DNA of 64,000 nt from Cryptomeria japonica. Lineage: Eukaryota > Streptophyta > Pinopsida > Cupressales > Cupressaceae. Every line of letters starts with the position of its first letter. Position 1 is the stretch's first letter. Positions 37,440 to 48,669 of this stretch are shown one piece after another. A program made the translations under genes and the position numbers. The DNA lies in NCBI RefSeq assembly GCF_030272615.1, contig NC_081410.1:223255415-223319414 (forward strand), given 5' to 3'. Below the pieces are notes generated by a model. That model was given only the letters and a program-made list of their open reading frames with translations. It ran no database searches and was not told where the DNA came from.

Positions 37440-38360
37440 TGCATGGGCTATGGGATATGTTCTTTGATGGCTTAAGGATCAAGAATAGTGAAGGGGTCGA
37501 TGTGCTTCTTATGTGTCCAAGAGGGGAGAAATATTACTTTTCTTTCAAACTTTATTTTTGTTGCACTAATAATGTAGCAGAGTATGAATCTTTAATTTTG
37601 GGTCTCCAAATGACACAAAGAAGAGGGATCAAATCCCTAAAGGTGCATGGAGATAACGAGTTGGTTGTTAATCAAATTAGATCTTAAAGCATCACCAAGA
37701 ACAACCTTCTCAAGTCCTACAACCTATAGCATGGGATCTAATTGAAAGTTTTGATGCCTTGAATATTTCTAGTGTGGCTAGAAATTACAATAAACATGTT
37801 GATAGATTAGTAGCAATTGTTGCTCAACATGATATTCCATCTCATGTTGTAGTAGAGAAAGAACAATAGATCAGACTTGTGGTGATACTTGTAGTGCTTG
37901 ATAACCAAGAAAATTGGCAGGTCTTTGACTTTGATTAGGAGATTGTGAGCTTCCTACAAGATGAGGCATAGTTCTCACACAAAAAGAAAAGTATGTTTTA
38001 GGACCATTATGGAGATCAAATTATACAGTTAAGCTCAAACAAGCTTCCCAAGGGACTGATTACCTTGGAGGGGATCTTCAACATTAATGATTAGATTAAA
38101 AGGAAAGCAATGAACTTGGCCACAAAGAAAGGAGACTACAAATCAGTCCCCATATCTGATGGAAGAGCTCTCAACTTTGGAAAGGTGTGTTCCCTAATTG
38201 ATCAAGGTACTTCTGGAAATCTTTGTCAAGAGTATAATGATATTTTTTATTTTGCATATGAGGATCTATAAGGGTTTGATCCTAGTTTAGCTCAACATAC
38301 CATAGAATTAGATCCTAATTCTAAGCCTATTAGACAAAAGCAAAGACCTATAAACCCCAA
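37440..38360 (+). pseudogene. Gypsy-2 archaeal-type RNase H and linker
   Basis: WDMFFDGLRIKNSEG, CTNNVAEYESLILGLQ, LKVHGDNELVVNQI and, after a frame break near 37685, NKHVDRLVAIVAQHDIPSH together supply the four acidic residues D, E, D, D of an RVT_3/archaeal-type RNase H. A linker follows with LPKGLITLEGIFNIND before RT. No protease was recognised between them. The domain would cut RNA in RNA-DNA hybrids. Stops are present in the linker. Confidence 0.84.
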
Positions 38361-39070
38361 AATTGAGCCTTTGATGAGAAATGAGCTATCCAAGCTCATA
38401 GAATCCAGTATTTATTTTCCAATCAAGCATTCTTCTTGTGTATCTAATCTTGTTCTAGTTAGGAATAAGAATGGGGAAATCAGATTGTGTGTAGACTTTA
38501 GGGACCTCAATAGAGCCTCCCTTAAAGATCATTATCCCCTCCCTTCCATGGAACAAATTTTAGCCAAAGTTAGTGGTTCAGAAAGATTTTCATTCTTAGA
38601 TGGATACTCAAGGTATAATCAGATCCTAGTCCAAGAATCAAACTAGTTTAAGACTATATTTACTACTAAGTGGGGCACTTATGCCTATTTTAAAATGCCC
38701 TTTCGAATAATAAGTGCAGGTGCAAATTTTCAAATAGCCATGGATATGGCCTTTAAGGGAGTATTAGTAGAAATGGTAGTAGTATATCTTGATGATATCA
38801 CTGTGTACTCCAAACATGTAGCATACCATTTTGCTCACCTTGAGAAAGTATTCAAAAAGTGTAAAGAATATGGTGTGTCTTTGAGCCCCAACAAGTGTGT
38901 ATTTGTGACTGATCAGGGAAAACTTCTTCGACACATTGTATCCAAAGATAGTTTGGCCATAGACCTAGAGAGAGTGGAAGCCATTGTGTCTCTTCCACTT
39001 CCACATCACAAGAAAGAACTTCAAAGATTTTTGAGAAGAATCCTCTTTGTTATAAGGTTTATCCCAAACC
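38361..39070 (+). pseudogene. Gypsy-2 reverse transcriptase
   Basis: Gypsy RT motifs in order: IRLCVDFRDLNRASLKDHYPLP, FSFLDGYSRYNQI, MPFRIISAGANFQIAMD, VVYLDDITVYSKH with the catalytic Asp pair, and GKLLRHIVSKD. An in-frame TAG interrupts near 38645, and a frame change near 39070 leads into RNase H. The typical G in MPFGL is R here. Confidence 0.92.
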
Positions 39071-39800
39071 TTGTATGCTTTGGTTAAGCCTCTCACAGCC
39101 ATGCTAAAGAAGGATTTTCCCTTCAAATGGACCAAGGAAGGAAAGGAGGGATTTGATCAAATCAAGTAGGATATTGCTCAGGATCCTACCCTAGTTAATC
39201 AAAACTATGACAAGGATTTCATTCTTTATACATTGGGAGGAGATGCAAGTATATATGTTGTCCTAACATAGTTAAATCAAGAGGGGTTAGAGTAGCCCAT
39301 AGATTTTTTTAGTGAAGGCCTAAAGGACTATGAGCTTAGGTATAGCTATGTGTAAATGTAGGTCATCATAGTTGTAAGAACACTCAAAAAGTTCAAACAC
39401 ATGCTCTCAGATAACAAGATTCAACTCCTAGTCCCACATGCCAACGTTAAGGATTTCCTTCTCAACAAGGAAATAGGTGAGAAGAGAGATAGATGGATCA
39501 CTAAGGTCATGGAGTATGAACTTGACATCAAGATTACTAGGTTAGTAAGGGGAACATGACTTTGTGAGTAGTTTAATTCATCTTTTTGAAAAGATTCAGA
39601 GGTCTCGCTCTTGCTGCAAGGAGAAGAACAAATTAAAAACCAAGAAAATGTGCAAGTTAATTGGTTCCAAAATATGATTTCCTTCCTAAGGGATGGCATG
39701 TATCCTCCTCACTTTCATAGATCCAAGAGGAGACATCTAAGGTTGCAGATCCTTAGGGTAACTTTGCAGATCCTTTGTAAATATTTTGAATATCTATAAT
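39071..39800 (+). pseudogene. Gypsy-2 RNase H and start of integrase
   Basis: The frame reads KPLTAMLKKDFPFKW, FILYTLGGDASIYVVL and FSEGLKDYELRYS. The usual catalytic TDAS box of Gypsy RNase H is altered, which fits an element relying on the upstream archaeal-type RNase H. The stretch around 39611-39760 resembles the spacer and start of integrase, then coding is lost. Several TAG stops. Confidence 0.78.
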
Positions 39801-41290
39801 TTATGTTCTTTTACTTTCAATAAGTGCACATGCACAGGTCATCTCTTCCAGAGTGGCCAAATTTTGAAATTTTGTTTCCAAGCTACAAGAGAAGAGGTAT
39901 CTAATTTGTTTAGGACTAAACTCATACCCAATAGATGCCCAAAGACATCTATTCTTTCCCTAAGAAATCTTAGGGCCCCTTCTGAGTTACCAAAATGCTG
40001 ACCTTTTCTTGTCAACTTAACTACAAGTCCAATCTAAAAAATTCAAATTTCTGCATAACTTGTGTGTTATGCGCATTGTATTGGTGGCATGCAAAGGAAC
40101 CTTTTATTTTTGGGCTCCAAGTTTTATTTTCAAATTTGACCAGTCATAGTGGTAAAATCACTTAATCTTTCCGGCTCAAGGCCGATAGGGTCATTGGCAA
40201 GTGGTTCCCCCTTCACTAGTTATCGACTGACAGAGTTTATTATCACATTATCACACCGAACAAGAACACTTCCTCTTTTGTTCTCTCTTTAGATATTCCA
40301 TTTTCATGCAACAACATGATAAATGATGATGAGAGGGGATGTGGTTGTTTGGAAAGTTTCCTTTTTCTATATCACATGGTCGGGAGCTTTCGACTTTTGT
40401 TCATTTTGGCGACTATTCTTATTTTGCACAACTATGCGATATACAATGGTGGGACCTGACCTACAGATAAGTGAAGATGGTCCTTTTTAGTAAAAGTTTT
40501 CAATGGAAATAGAAGGGAAAAGGGCATCTTGATGAAATGTCATGTCTTGTCAAAAGGGGCCAAGGGGCATTGAGGGTCCCACATGACATGTCATCCCAAG
40601 TGGACCAGTGGGCAACTGCCAGGTGGTCTCGTGGATAGGTGGATTTTGGTAGGTCCCGCTTACGAATGTAAAGAGGCCCTTTTGGTCAAACCTTTGAGGA
40701 TAGATAAAGAAATTATTTTTTCTAGCCTAAACATCATGTCTTAGTGAGACACAAGATTCGAGTGGCCCTGGCTAGAAGATAGTGAAGGCCTTTTTGACTA
40801 GAGTTCTAAATGGAAACAGAGTGTTTTTTTTTGTCTTGTCAATTCTTATGGAGACTTTTTCATGCCATCTAGCATGTCCATCTTTGTGTGAAATGATAGA
40901 TCTGACGACCATGATTCAAACTTGCAGGTAGGTGGAAAATTTGAATGCTCTGCAGTTGTGAGGGAACATAACATGAAGGTTGGTGATCAAGGTCCAATTT
41001 TTTATTAGATTTCACTCCAATTGCTTGATTCGATCCCCATAACTCTAGACTTGATGTGTAGGTTTATTTTGGATGCCAACCATGCCTCTTTATTGTAGAA
41101 TGAAAACTTTTTTTCCTGCATATGCCATCTCAGATGCATCGTTCGTAGATATTTCCCCTTTCTACAGGGATATTTTTCTTTTGTCAGACTCTACTCGGAT
41201 GCCATCCGATCATTCTCTAATTTGATCTTCCTCTGGGATATTTATTGTAACCTAAACCAAGCCAAGGTTAAGGTTTCTTAACTGTAACTA
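39801..41290 (+). other. Unassigned region
   Basis: I see no recognisable protein or matched repeat. GGTCCCACATGACATGTC and similar words occur near 40580, but no array is formed. It may be an eroded LTR or leader of Gypsy-2. Confidence 0.4.
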
Positions 41291-42761
41291 TGTGTGGGAA
41301 AAGTGGTGCAATGAAATGGATATTTTGGTTTCTAGACAAGTCCACACACCAATGGAACTCTTGGTGCAAGTTATGGAGCTATATTGAAATAATTCAACTC
41401 CCCAAGGGACGTTCCATTGTTCTCTATCTCACAAGATGCCTCAAGCTAATGCCTTTTCTTTCAAATCACTGAGAAAAGTGACTTAGGAATGACAACTATG
41501 AGAATGAGGGATATTAATCAATTTATCATGAATGCATTCCTAGATGTGCATGATATTGAAACTAGAATGATTTAAAATAGCATGGATATGATTATAAGAT
41601 GAAATATTAGTAAAATCTATCCTAACATGATATACTAGTCTAATATGAGAATTCTATGATAATAGAAATGCTTCTAAAAATGCTTATTTAGATGATTTAT
41701 ATTCAAAGAGATGCTAAATTCTTGATTAAAATGATTTATATTAGATGCTTAGTAAAATGTCTATAAATTTGATACTAAAGACTTGGATATGAAAATGAGA
41801 GAAGGAGGGCTCTATTTATAGAAAAAATAGGGCAATGAATGGTCAAGATTGGATAATCTTAACAAGGGCCAGGATTGAAAGTTATCAATCCATGTTTACA
41901 ATTGTCACCAATGAAATGGTGACAATTGTCAATATAAGACTGCATGAGAGGAGATGTAAGAAGCATTAAATGCTTGAGAAGACCTCATGGTTACCTTAGG
42001 AGGTAAGGGTTAAGGTTAGGTTAGGGTTATCCAATGGATAAAGCTTTTAACCAAAGGATAAACTCTTGTGCAAGGGTTAAAGGGATAACCATGGTCAAAG
42101 CAATGAATGCTTGATGAGACCCTTGGGCTAGATGAGGGTTGAGTTAGAGAGAAAGTCTCTAATCATGCAAGAAGGTTGAGTTAACCATTAATAGTTTGGA
42201 AGACTTTCAAGGTTAACTTGTTGAAGACATAAAGCCTTTAATGATTTTCAAAGACTTTGAGAGTTGTGAGAAGTGACTCCCCTTTCCTTAGGGATGTGAC
42301 AATATTTAGGAGATGGGTTAGGCTAATTTAAAAGTGATTAGAAGAATCTAGAAGGGGGTTTAGAGAGGCATGTGGAAGATGGAGGAGAATGTAAGTGGAC
42401 AGAGGGGAATTTTAATTAAAATAAATTATTTTATTTCAACAAAAATAGATGCAACTTGCATAAATACAAGTGGGGGGATTTAAATAAATAAATTAGATTT
42501 ATTTACTTTCAAGGATCAATTTAGTTAAATGTAAATTTAATTAAAAGGAGAGAAAGGGAAATTAATTAAATAAAGTGACTTATTTAATTAAAGGCTATGA
42601 AAGGCTTAGGTGAACTTAATTAAATAAATTGAGTAACTTATTTAATCAAATAGATGAATGTGGAGAAATTAATTAAATAGAATTTAATTAATAAGGGGAA
42701 TAAGGTTTAAAATGAATATTAAATATTCACTTAGGAAAGTGGTCATTTTTATACGTCTACA
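41291..42761 (-). repeat. 3' LTR of minus-strand Gypsy-3
   Basis: On the minus strand it starts TGTAGACGTATAAAAATGACC directly after a polypurine tract. U3 is rich in TTAATTAAAT words, and a TATA-like CTATAAATAG sits near 41825. The left end is uncertain. I place it at 41291 because the complement reads CACTTTTCCCACACA, like the end of the LTR at 20865, but there is no second LTR to confirm it. Confidence 0.65.
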
Positions 42762-42775
42762 TTTTGCCCCTCTTT
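42762..42775 (-). promoter_or_regulatory. Gypsy-3 polypurine tract
   Basis: On the minus strand AAAGAGGGGCAAAA abuts the TG of the LTR. It is almost identical to the tract at 19705, which shows both elements belong to related Gypsy families. Confidence 0.88.
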
Positions 42776-43860
42776 GAAGTGATGTGTGTGCACATTTTGA
42801 TTCAAAGAAAATTTTATCGGATATGATTTTTGTGTCGAGATGTCGATATGATGATGTCGTGCCCCAGAGATGATAGACGATATTGATGATGCCCCCTCGG
42901 GAGATGAATCAAGGATTTTGTTGATTTGATGAGCATTTTAAAATTGATTGCGTTTTTAAATGTTGACTGTTTTGAATGCATTGTTAGATTTTTTGATAGA
43001 CAATAGGGTAAAAGTCAACTAGGGTTAGTAGGTGGGGCATGTATTTTGCTTGATTTCTCACTTTTAACCCTATCAAACATCATTTTTGGGAGATATCAAG
43101 GTCGTTCCTGTTGTCTTAGTGTTAGATTTTTCCATTTTAAATTTGTCGTTTGATATGGATTTCCAGACTGAGTGTTTGTTTTTTATGAGGATCCTGATTT
43201 TCTTTCGATATGGATCTGTGATAGTGTGCCTTGCAATAGATTTTGATGTCCAAGTCTTGATATGATGATTGAGAGTCTGCTGAAATTGCTTTCATTTATG
43301 AAGCACCAAGTTGATTATTTGTTTTGAATGAGGATCTTGATTTTCTATTGATGTGAATCTTTGATTTTATTTTTTTTGCCTTGCGATTGAATGGATATCC
43401 AATATGAGTTCCGATTCCTGATTTCCGATATGGTTCTTGATATGATTCTTGTGATAAGGATTTTTTATTTTTTCCGTTCAATTGAATTTGATGTCCAATA
43501 TGAGTTCCAATTCCTAATTTCTGATATGGTTCTTGATATGATTCTTATGATATGGATTTTTGAGTTGCTTGTGTTATGGGTCTTTGATGTGATTTCTCGA
43601 TATGGGTCTTTGATGTGATTTCTCGATATGATTCTTGATTTATGAGTCTTTGATTTTTGATATTATGTCTTGATATGAATTTAACTTTCGATATGGAACT
43701 TTATTGATTTCGATATGGGACTTGATTAATTTCGATATGGGACTTGATTTTAGATATGGAACTTGATTTGATGCTTCGTTGTTTCAAGTTGATGTTGTTT
43801 TGATTGGATATGTCAGATAGATGTGGGAACTGATGATGGACATTCGTTGTTTTGCAGGCA
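42776..43860 (-). repeat. Gypsy-3 pre-PPT degenerate repeat zone
   Basis: Words of the form TTTCGATATGGGACTTGATT recur, clearest at 43680-43770, and looser GATATGATTCTTG copies run from 43390 to 43640. There is no coding potential. A similar repeat-rich zone precedes the polypurine tract of the other Gypsy element. Confidence 0.75.
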
Positions 43861-43923
43861 CAACTTGGTGTACTTCAGTCATGAGAGTGATTTCCAAGAC
43901 CATGGTCCTTGATTCCATGTTTG

Positions 43924-45989
43924 ACATAGGCCGATAGAGATATTATTGAGAGGTGTGGTTTATCCTCTTTGTTGGACATGCCTCAGTATATTATTAATCG
44001 GGGTTTGTTGACAGATTTGGCAGAGAGGTGGCATAGTGATACGAACACATTTCATTTGGCTATTAGCGAGATGACAGTCACTCTAGAGGACTGTTATCAG
44101 ATTTTGTAGATTCTAGTGATTGGGGAATTATTGCCATATGAGAAGACTAAGGAGGGTGGGACAAAGGCTCTCCGCTAGATATTCCATGATGATTAGATTA
44201 GTGGATATGAGATCCCTTGGTAGGAGTTTTTGGATTTTGATTATGCTCCACTACCCTCTATACTAGAAAGTTTCATAGGTGGATTCTTGTGTCCCGACCG
44301 TAGGTCGAAGGAACTAGCAATGGGGGCTGGGGATTGGTCCTAGGAGGATATGGTGACACTGGGATGTAGGTTCACTTGGGGATCTTGTATGTTAGCGCAC
44401 TTATATAGGGAGTTGGACTAGGTAGTGTATCTGGGATACATGAGTTTATTAGGTGAGGTTACATTATTACAGGTGTGGGCTTGGGAGCACATTCCTGTAG
44501 CGAGGCCACTTGTAGATAGGGATAGGCCAATTAGGCAAGCCTATGTGTATGGGTATATAGGTATAGTTGTCCAATGTAAGTTGGGCAAGCTAGAGCATTG
44601 GAGGAGAGTGCTAGATGATATTGATATGGTTATTTGGAGACTGTATATGGACTGCGAGGTAAGGGATAAGGATGGGCTAGAGATGCCCTATGTATATATG
44701 TCAAGATACCTGATTGGGTAGATGCCTTTTATCATTGAGAGATTTTTGCATAGCCATATTCAGCGATGGTATGGTCAACAACAGGGTATACCACAGGGAG
44801 CATGCTTATATGCTCACTAGAGATAGGACGTGCTAGAGTGGGATTCGACTATTGATAGTGTAGCGGCTGTGGAGTACATGCTCTTGGCTAGACAAATATG
44901 GGATTACGAGGTTGGAGTGGTGGATGCTAGGATGATGGAGGAGTTCTCAGCATACTTCATGGCACATGTTGTGGCACGGATATCAGATCCGATAGAGATG
45001 CTAACTTCCTTTGATGATGATGAGGATGAGCAGCCAGAGAGGTGAGTGAGACAGAGAGAGGAGATGGAGTAGGGATATGGAGATGATAGAGGAGATGATG
45101 GGGGAGATGGGAGGGGAGGTGGTAGGGGGAGATGGGGAGATAGAGGAGGAGAAGGAGGTAGAGGAAGGAGAGGAGATAGAGGGGGAGATGGTGGTAGGAG
45201 AGGAGATAGAGGAGATGATGGAGATGGAGGAAGGAGAGGATATAGAGGAGGAGATGGAGGTAGGAGAGGAGATAGAGGATGTGATGGGAGAGGAGGTGGA
45301 GGAGACAGAGGGAGGATTGGATTAGTTAGATGACCGGGTGGTGATGGAGGTAGAGGAGGTTTGGTTCTTGGAGCTGGAGGGATTGGTAGAGTGGGTGAGG
45401 TGTTGGTGGCTATGGGTGAGGTAGAGGAGCTCAGGCAGTCTACTCAGCGGAGGAGATCAGATGGGTTACCTCCACTGAGGCCTAGGATAGGGATAGGTGG
45501 TGTCACTAACCAAGTACCGATTCAAATTAGGGTACCTACACATCAATAGGATTTACAGATCTGAGTGCTGCATGTTACAGTGTAGTAGTTGTAGGTGCAG
45601 GTATTAGCTCAGCAATGTCAGATTGCACAGATTACCACAAAGCAGGGTATGGTGATAGAGCACCTAGGTCAAGTAGAGGAGATTGTAGAGAGATTGTAAA
45701 GAGCAATGATCAGTTCCCCTATGAGAGACACACTGAGGGAGATGTGGTACATGGCCAAGGAAGCTGAGGAGTACAAGTATTTATATGAAAAACTAGTCCC
45801 TAGAGAGAATAGAGCTCCTAGCTATGCAACCAGTTGATCATCTCAGAGTTAGATGAGGACAAAAGTAGAGGTGTTATAGGGCCTTCTCAACATGATCCAC
45901 TGGGAGATCCAAGAGTTGGGACATCTATTGCGAGACCGTCAGCCTTAGGAGATAGTCATACCTGAGAGACTCGTGTCTATTGTATTTTG
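43924..45989 (+). pseudogene. Antisense PMD-like / RGG-rich ORF in Gypsy-3
   Basis: One plus-strand frame can be followed for about 690 codons through many stops. The N-terminal third fits the plant mobile domain (aminotransferase-like): RCGLSSLLDM, LAERWHSDTNTFHLAISEMTVTLED, YLGYMSLLGEVTLLQVWAWEHIPVARP. The middle (45060-45320) is an Arg-Gly-Asp/RGG-type repeat, RNA-binding-like. The C-terminus is predicted helical (IAQITTKQGMVIEHLGQVEEIVERL). It lies on the opposite strand to the Gypsy-3 integrase and LTR. Stops are mostly TAG/TGA. A host gene fragment is possible, but the position suggests an accessory antisense ORF of the element. Confidence 0.7.
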
Positions 45990-47400
45990 ATCATTTTGTT
46001 GTATTTTGATAAACATGACATCCCTTGTATATTTTGACCATTTTTGAGATATATATGACACTAATTTTCCAATCCACATGTGATGTGTTTATGGATGATG
46101 ATTTATGCATTGATATGATGTTTCTATGATGATGATGCTTAGACAATTGATCTCGATTTGATATTGATTGATATGATTAATGATGAAGATGTGACAATAT
46201 AATTATAGGTTGTATTGATTGGATTTGTGAGATGTATCTTGAAAATGTATGATAATGATAATGATGATGATGAGATGTATCTTAAGATGTATGATAATGA
46301 TAATAATGAGATGTATCTTGAAAAAGAGATGTATGATAATGATATGATGTGAGATGTATCTTGAAAATGAGATATATGATAATGAGATGATGCTAATGCA
46401 AGATTAAAATGATATGCTACCTAATGCAAGTGTAAAATGATATGCAGCTAAGTGAGCACCCTCTTTTTCTCATTGTCATTCCTGTGTAGTCACATGTTTT
46501 TGCTTTGTTTTTGTTTATCATCATTGAGATTTTGATATGTTGGGAATTTATACAAGCATAATGGTATAATTGAACCATAATGACCAGAGTAAAATGTACA
46601 TGGATTTTGATATTGCAAGACGATACAAGCGTCAAGGTATAATTAAACCAAGATGACCTGAGTGTTGCTTGCATATAAACAGACAAGATTTAACCATTTG
46701 TATGTGCAAAGTGGAACAATATCTTCAGTGATATGTTTCCAATCATGTCTCAAGACAAAATTTGCACAATACAAGTGATCGCCTCATAGACAGAAAACCA
46801 AAAAAGTATTAGACTCCTTTGCGATTTTCTCTAGCTCGACGCATTATTGAGAAATTTAGGAAATCTAATGTTCCAAAAATTTGTAGTGCAAAATAGTCAA
46901 AAATTCATGTGAGATATAAACAAATTATAATTCAGAAAATCATCCATCATGTGTGTGTTGAAGTTATTAATTGGATTAGGGTTTTGTTTTCTCGGCTGCT
47001 AAGCTATTGTTGATGGGATTTTCTTAGTGTGTTGTGATTCTTGTTTGCTTGTTGTTGTAATGTTTGAATTCAAAGGAATGCAACCCCTAGCTATAGATAC
47101 CAATCAATTTGGATATTTACAGTGATTATCAAGCCATGGTGGGATATAATGAACTGATCTTTAGATAAGCAAGGACAATGACTACGCTATGTGTGTCCAG
47201 GATAATGTTGCATATAAAGTGTTGGGTGATGCCCATTATCTTTGACTTCAGATGCAAAATATATGAGTAATGATAGATAGAGGGGTTGTTCCCTCCCAAA
47301 TAGCACCTATTGCCAAGTTTTCACCACTTTTTTTTATTGCACCTTTTTGTTGTTTTTTTTTTGTATTTTTCTGATTTTTCAATTTTTTTGTATTTTTCAC
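45990..47400 (-). other. Gypsy-3 noncoding region with minisatellites
   Basis: Four loosely tandem copies of GAGATGTATCTTGAAAA plus TGTATGATAATGAT (36-43 bp each) lie at about 46230-46392. A 76-bp-period duplication containing GGTATAATT(G/A)AACCA covers 46546-46660. T-rich stretches are at 47330-47400. No coding potential was seen. Confidence 0.7.
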
Positions 47401-47409
47401 TTTTCCATG

Positions 47410-48640
47410 CATTAGGCCACTCAAGTATAGAATTTCTTCAAATGGATGTTGTTGGTTGGTTTGTCAAGCACATCACCCTCTAAAGTTTTTAGTTGATATG
47501 TGCCTGATCTATAGGATGATATGATAACATAGGGACCTAACCAGTTAGGTTCAAACTTCCCCTTCTTTTCTCGATCCTATTGATTTATGGGGTTTTCTTT
47601 GAGTACGAGATCACCGACTTTAAAAATCCTAGGGATGAATTTTTGGTTGTAGCTTCTACACATGTGCTATTGGTATGCTTTGAGGTGATCATAGGCATGT
47701 TGTCATTTTTCATCCAGAAGCTCTAGTCCTCATCTGGAATGAGGCCTTTTAAAGATACTCTGAGTGATGGAATTTCTACCTCAAGTGGTAAAATTGCTTT
47801 TGATCCATACACCAATGAATATGGCGTAGCTCTTATAGGTGTCCTAATGATAGTCCTATATGCCCAGAGTGTCGGATTGAGTTGCACATGCCAATCCTTA
47901 CCTGCATCATTTACTATCTTCTTTAGGATTTTTAATATTTTTTTATTTGATGCCTTTTCTTGACCATTCCCCTATGGGTAGTAAATTGTAAAGAAATGAT
48001 GGTGGTTTTGAATCATTCACATAGTTGTCGCACATCCTGATTTTTGAAGGGATGCTCGTTGTTTGTGATAATAGAACTGGGAATGCCATAGCTGCAAATC
48101 AGATAATTGAGAATAAAAGAGGCAATTTGCTTTCCAGTTACTATGGTCATTGAGTCTGCTTCAATCCATTTTGTGAAATACTCTATTGCAATGGTAATGA
48201 AATTGTGTCCATTTGAAGATGAAGGATGGATTTTTCCTACTAAATCAACTCCCCGCTAATAGAAAGGCCATGATGTTGTAAATAGCTGCAACTCTTGTGT
48301 TGGTGCATGGATAAGATTGCCATGGATTTGGCACTTACGACATTTATTTGCAAATTGATAAGAGTCTTTCACCATTGTCGGCCATTAATATCCCATTCTC
48401 AAAAGTTTTTTAGAGAGAGTAGGACCACTTGAATGCATGCCACAAATACCCTCATGAATCTCGTGAAAAGCAGAGTTAGATTCATTATGATCAAGGCAAC
48501 AAAGAAGAGTACCAATTGCATAGTAACCACCACCATTAATTTGATCAAAGGTTAGTGCAAATTACCTATATTGGGTCCATTTTGGAAGTGAATCATCTTA
48601 GTGGTACCCTCGTGCCATTTCATCGGTCGAGCTACCTGCA
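47410..48640 (-). pseudogene. Gypsy-3 integrase
   Basis: Minus-strand reading gives the H2C2 zinc region (HEIHEGICGMHSSG ... CRKCQIHG), then the core with FTKWIEADSMTIVTG, YGIPSSIITNNEHPF and WHVQLNPTLWAYRTIIRTP. The C-terminal part is GKFEPNWLGPYVI and SGTYQLKTLEGD. The core Asp before NGxxF reads as Asn (TNNEHPF). A stop follows VRQLCE. Upstream RT is missing; coding is lost near 48670. It would insert the cDNA in an active element. Confidence 0.88.
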
Positions 48641-48669
48641 TCTTTATTTAGTCGCACAGTTGCACACTC

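Larger units (their letters stand above)
37301..39800 (+). mobile_element. Gypsy pol fragment with upstream archaeal-type RNase H (Gypsy-2)
   Basis: The fragment has no LTRs and is cut on the left by the Copia-2 LTR. Order: archaeal-type RNase H, linker, RT, Gypsy RNase H, and a trace of the integrase N-terminus (FLRDGMYPPHFHRSKRRHLRLQ near 39690). The position of an RNase H upstream of RT differs from the textbook Tat order. It is decayed by stops, mainly TAG. Confidence 0.86.

Noticed and set aside
45077-45325. Glu/Met/Gly-rich 82-codon ORF
   Set aside because: It is another frame of the purine-rich repeat; the frame continuous with the PMD-like region reads Arg/Gly/Asp repeats.
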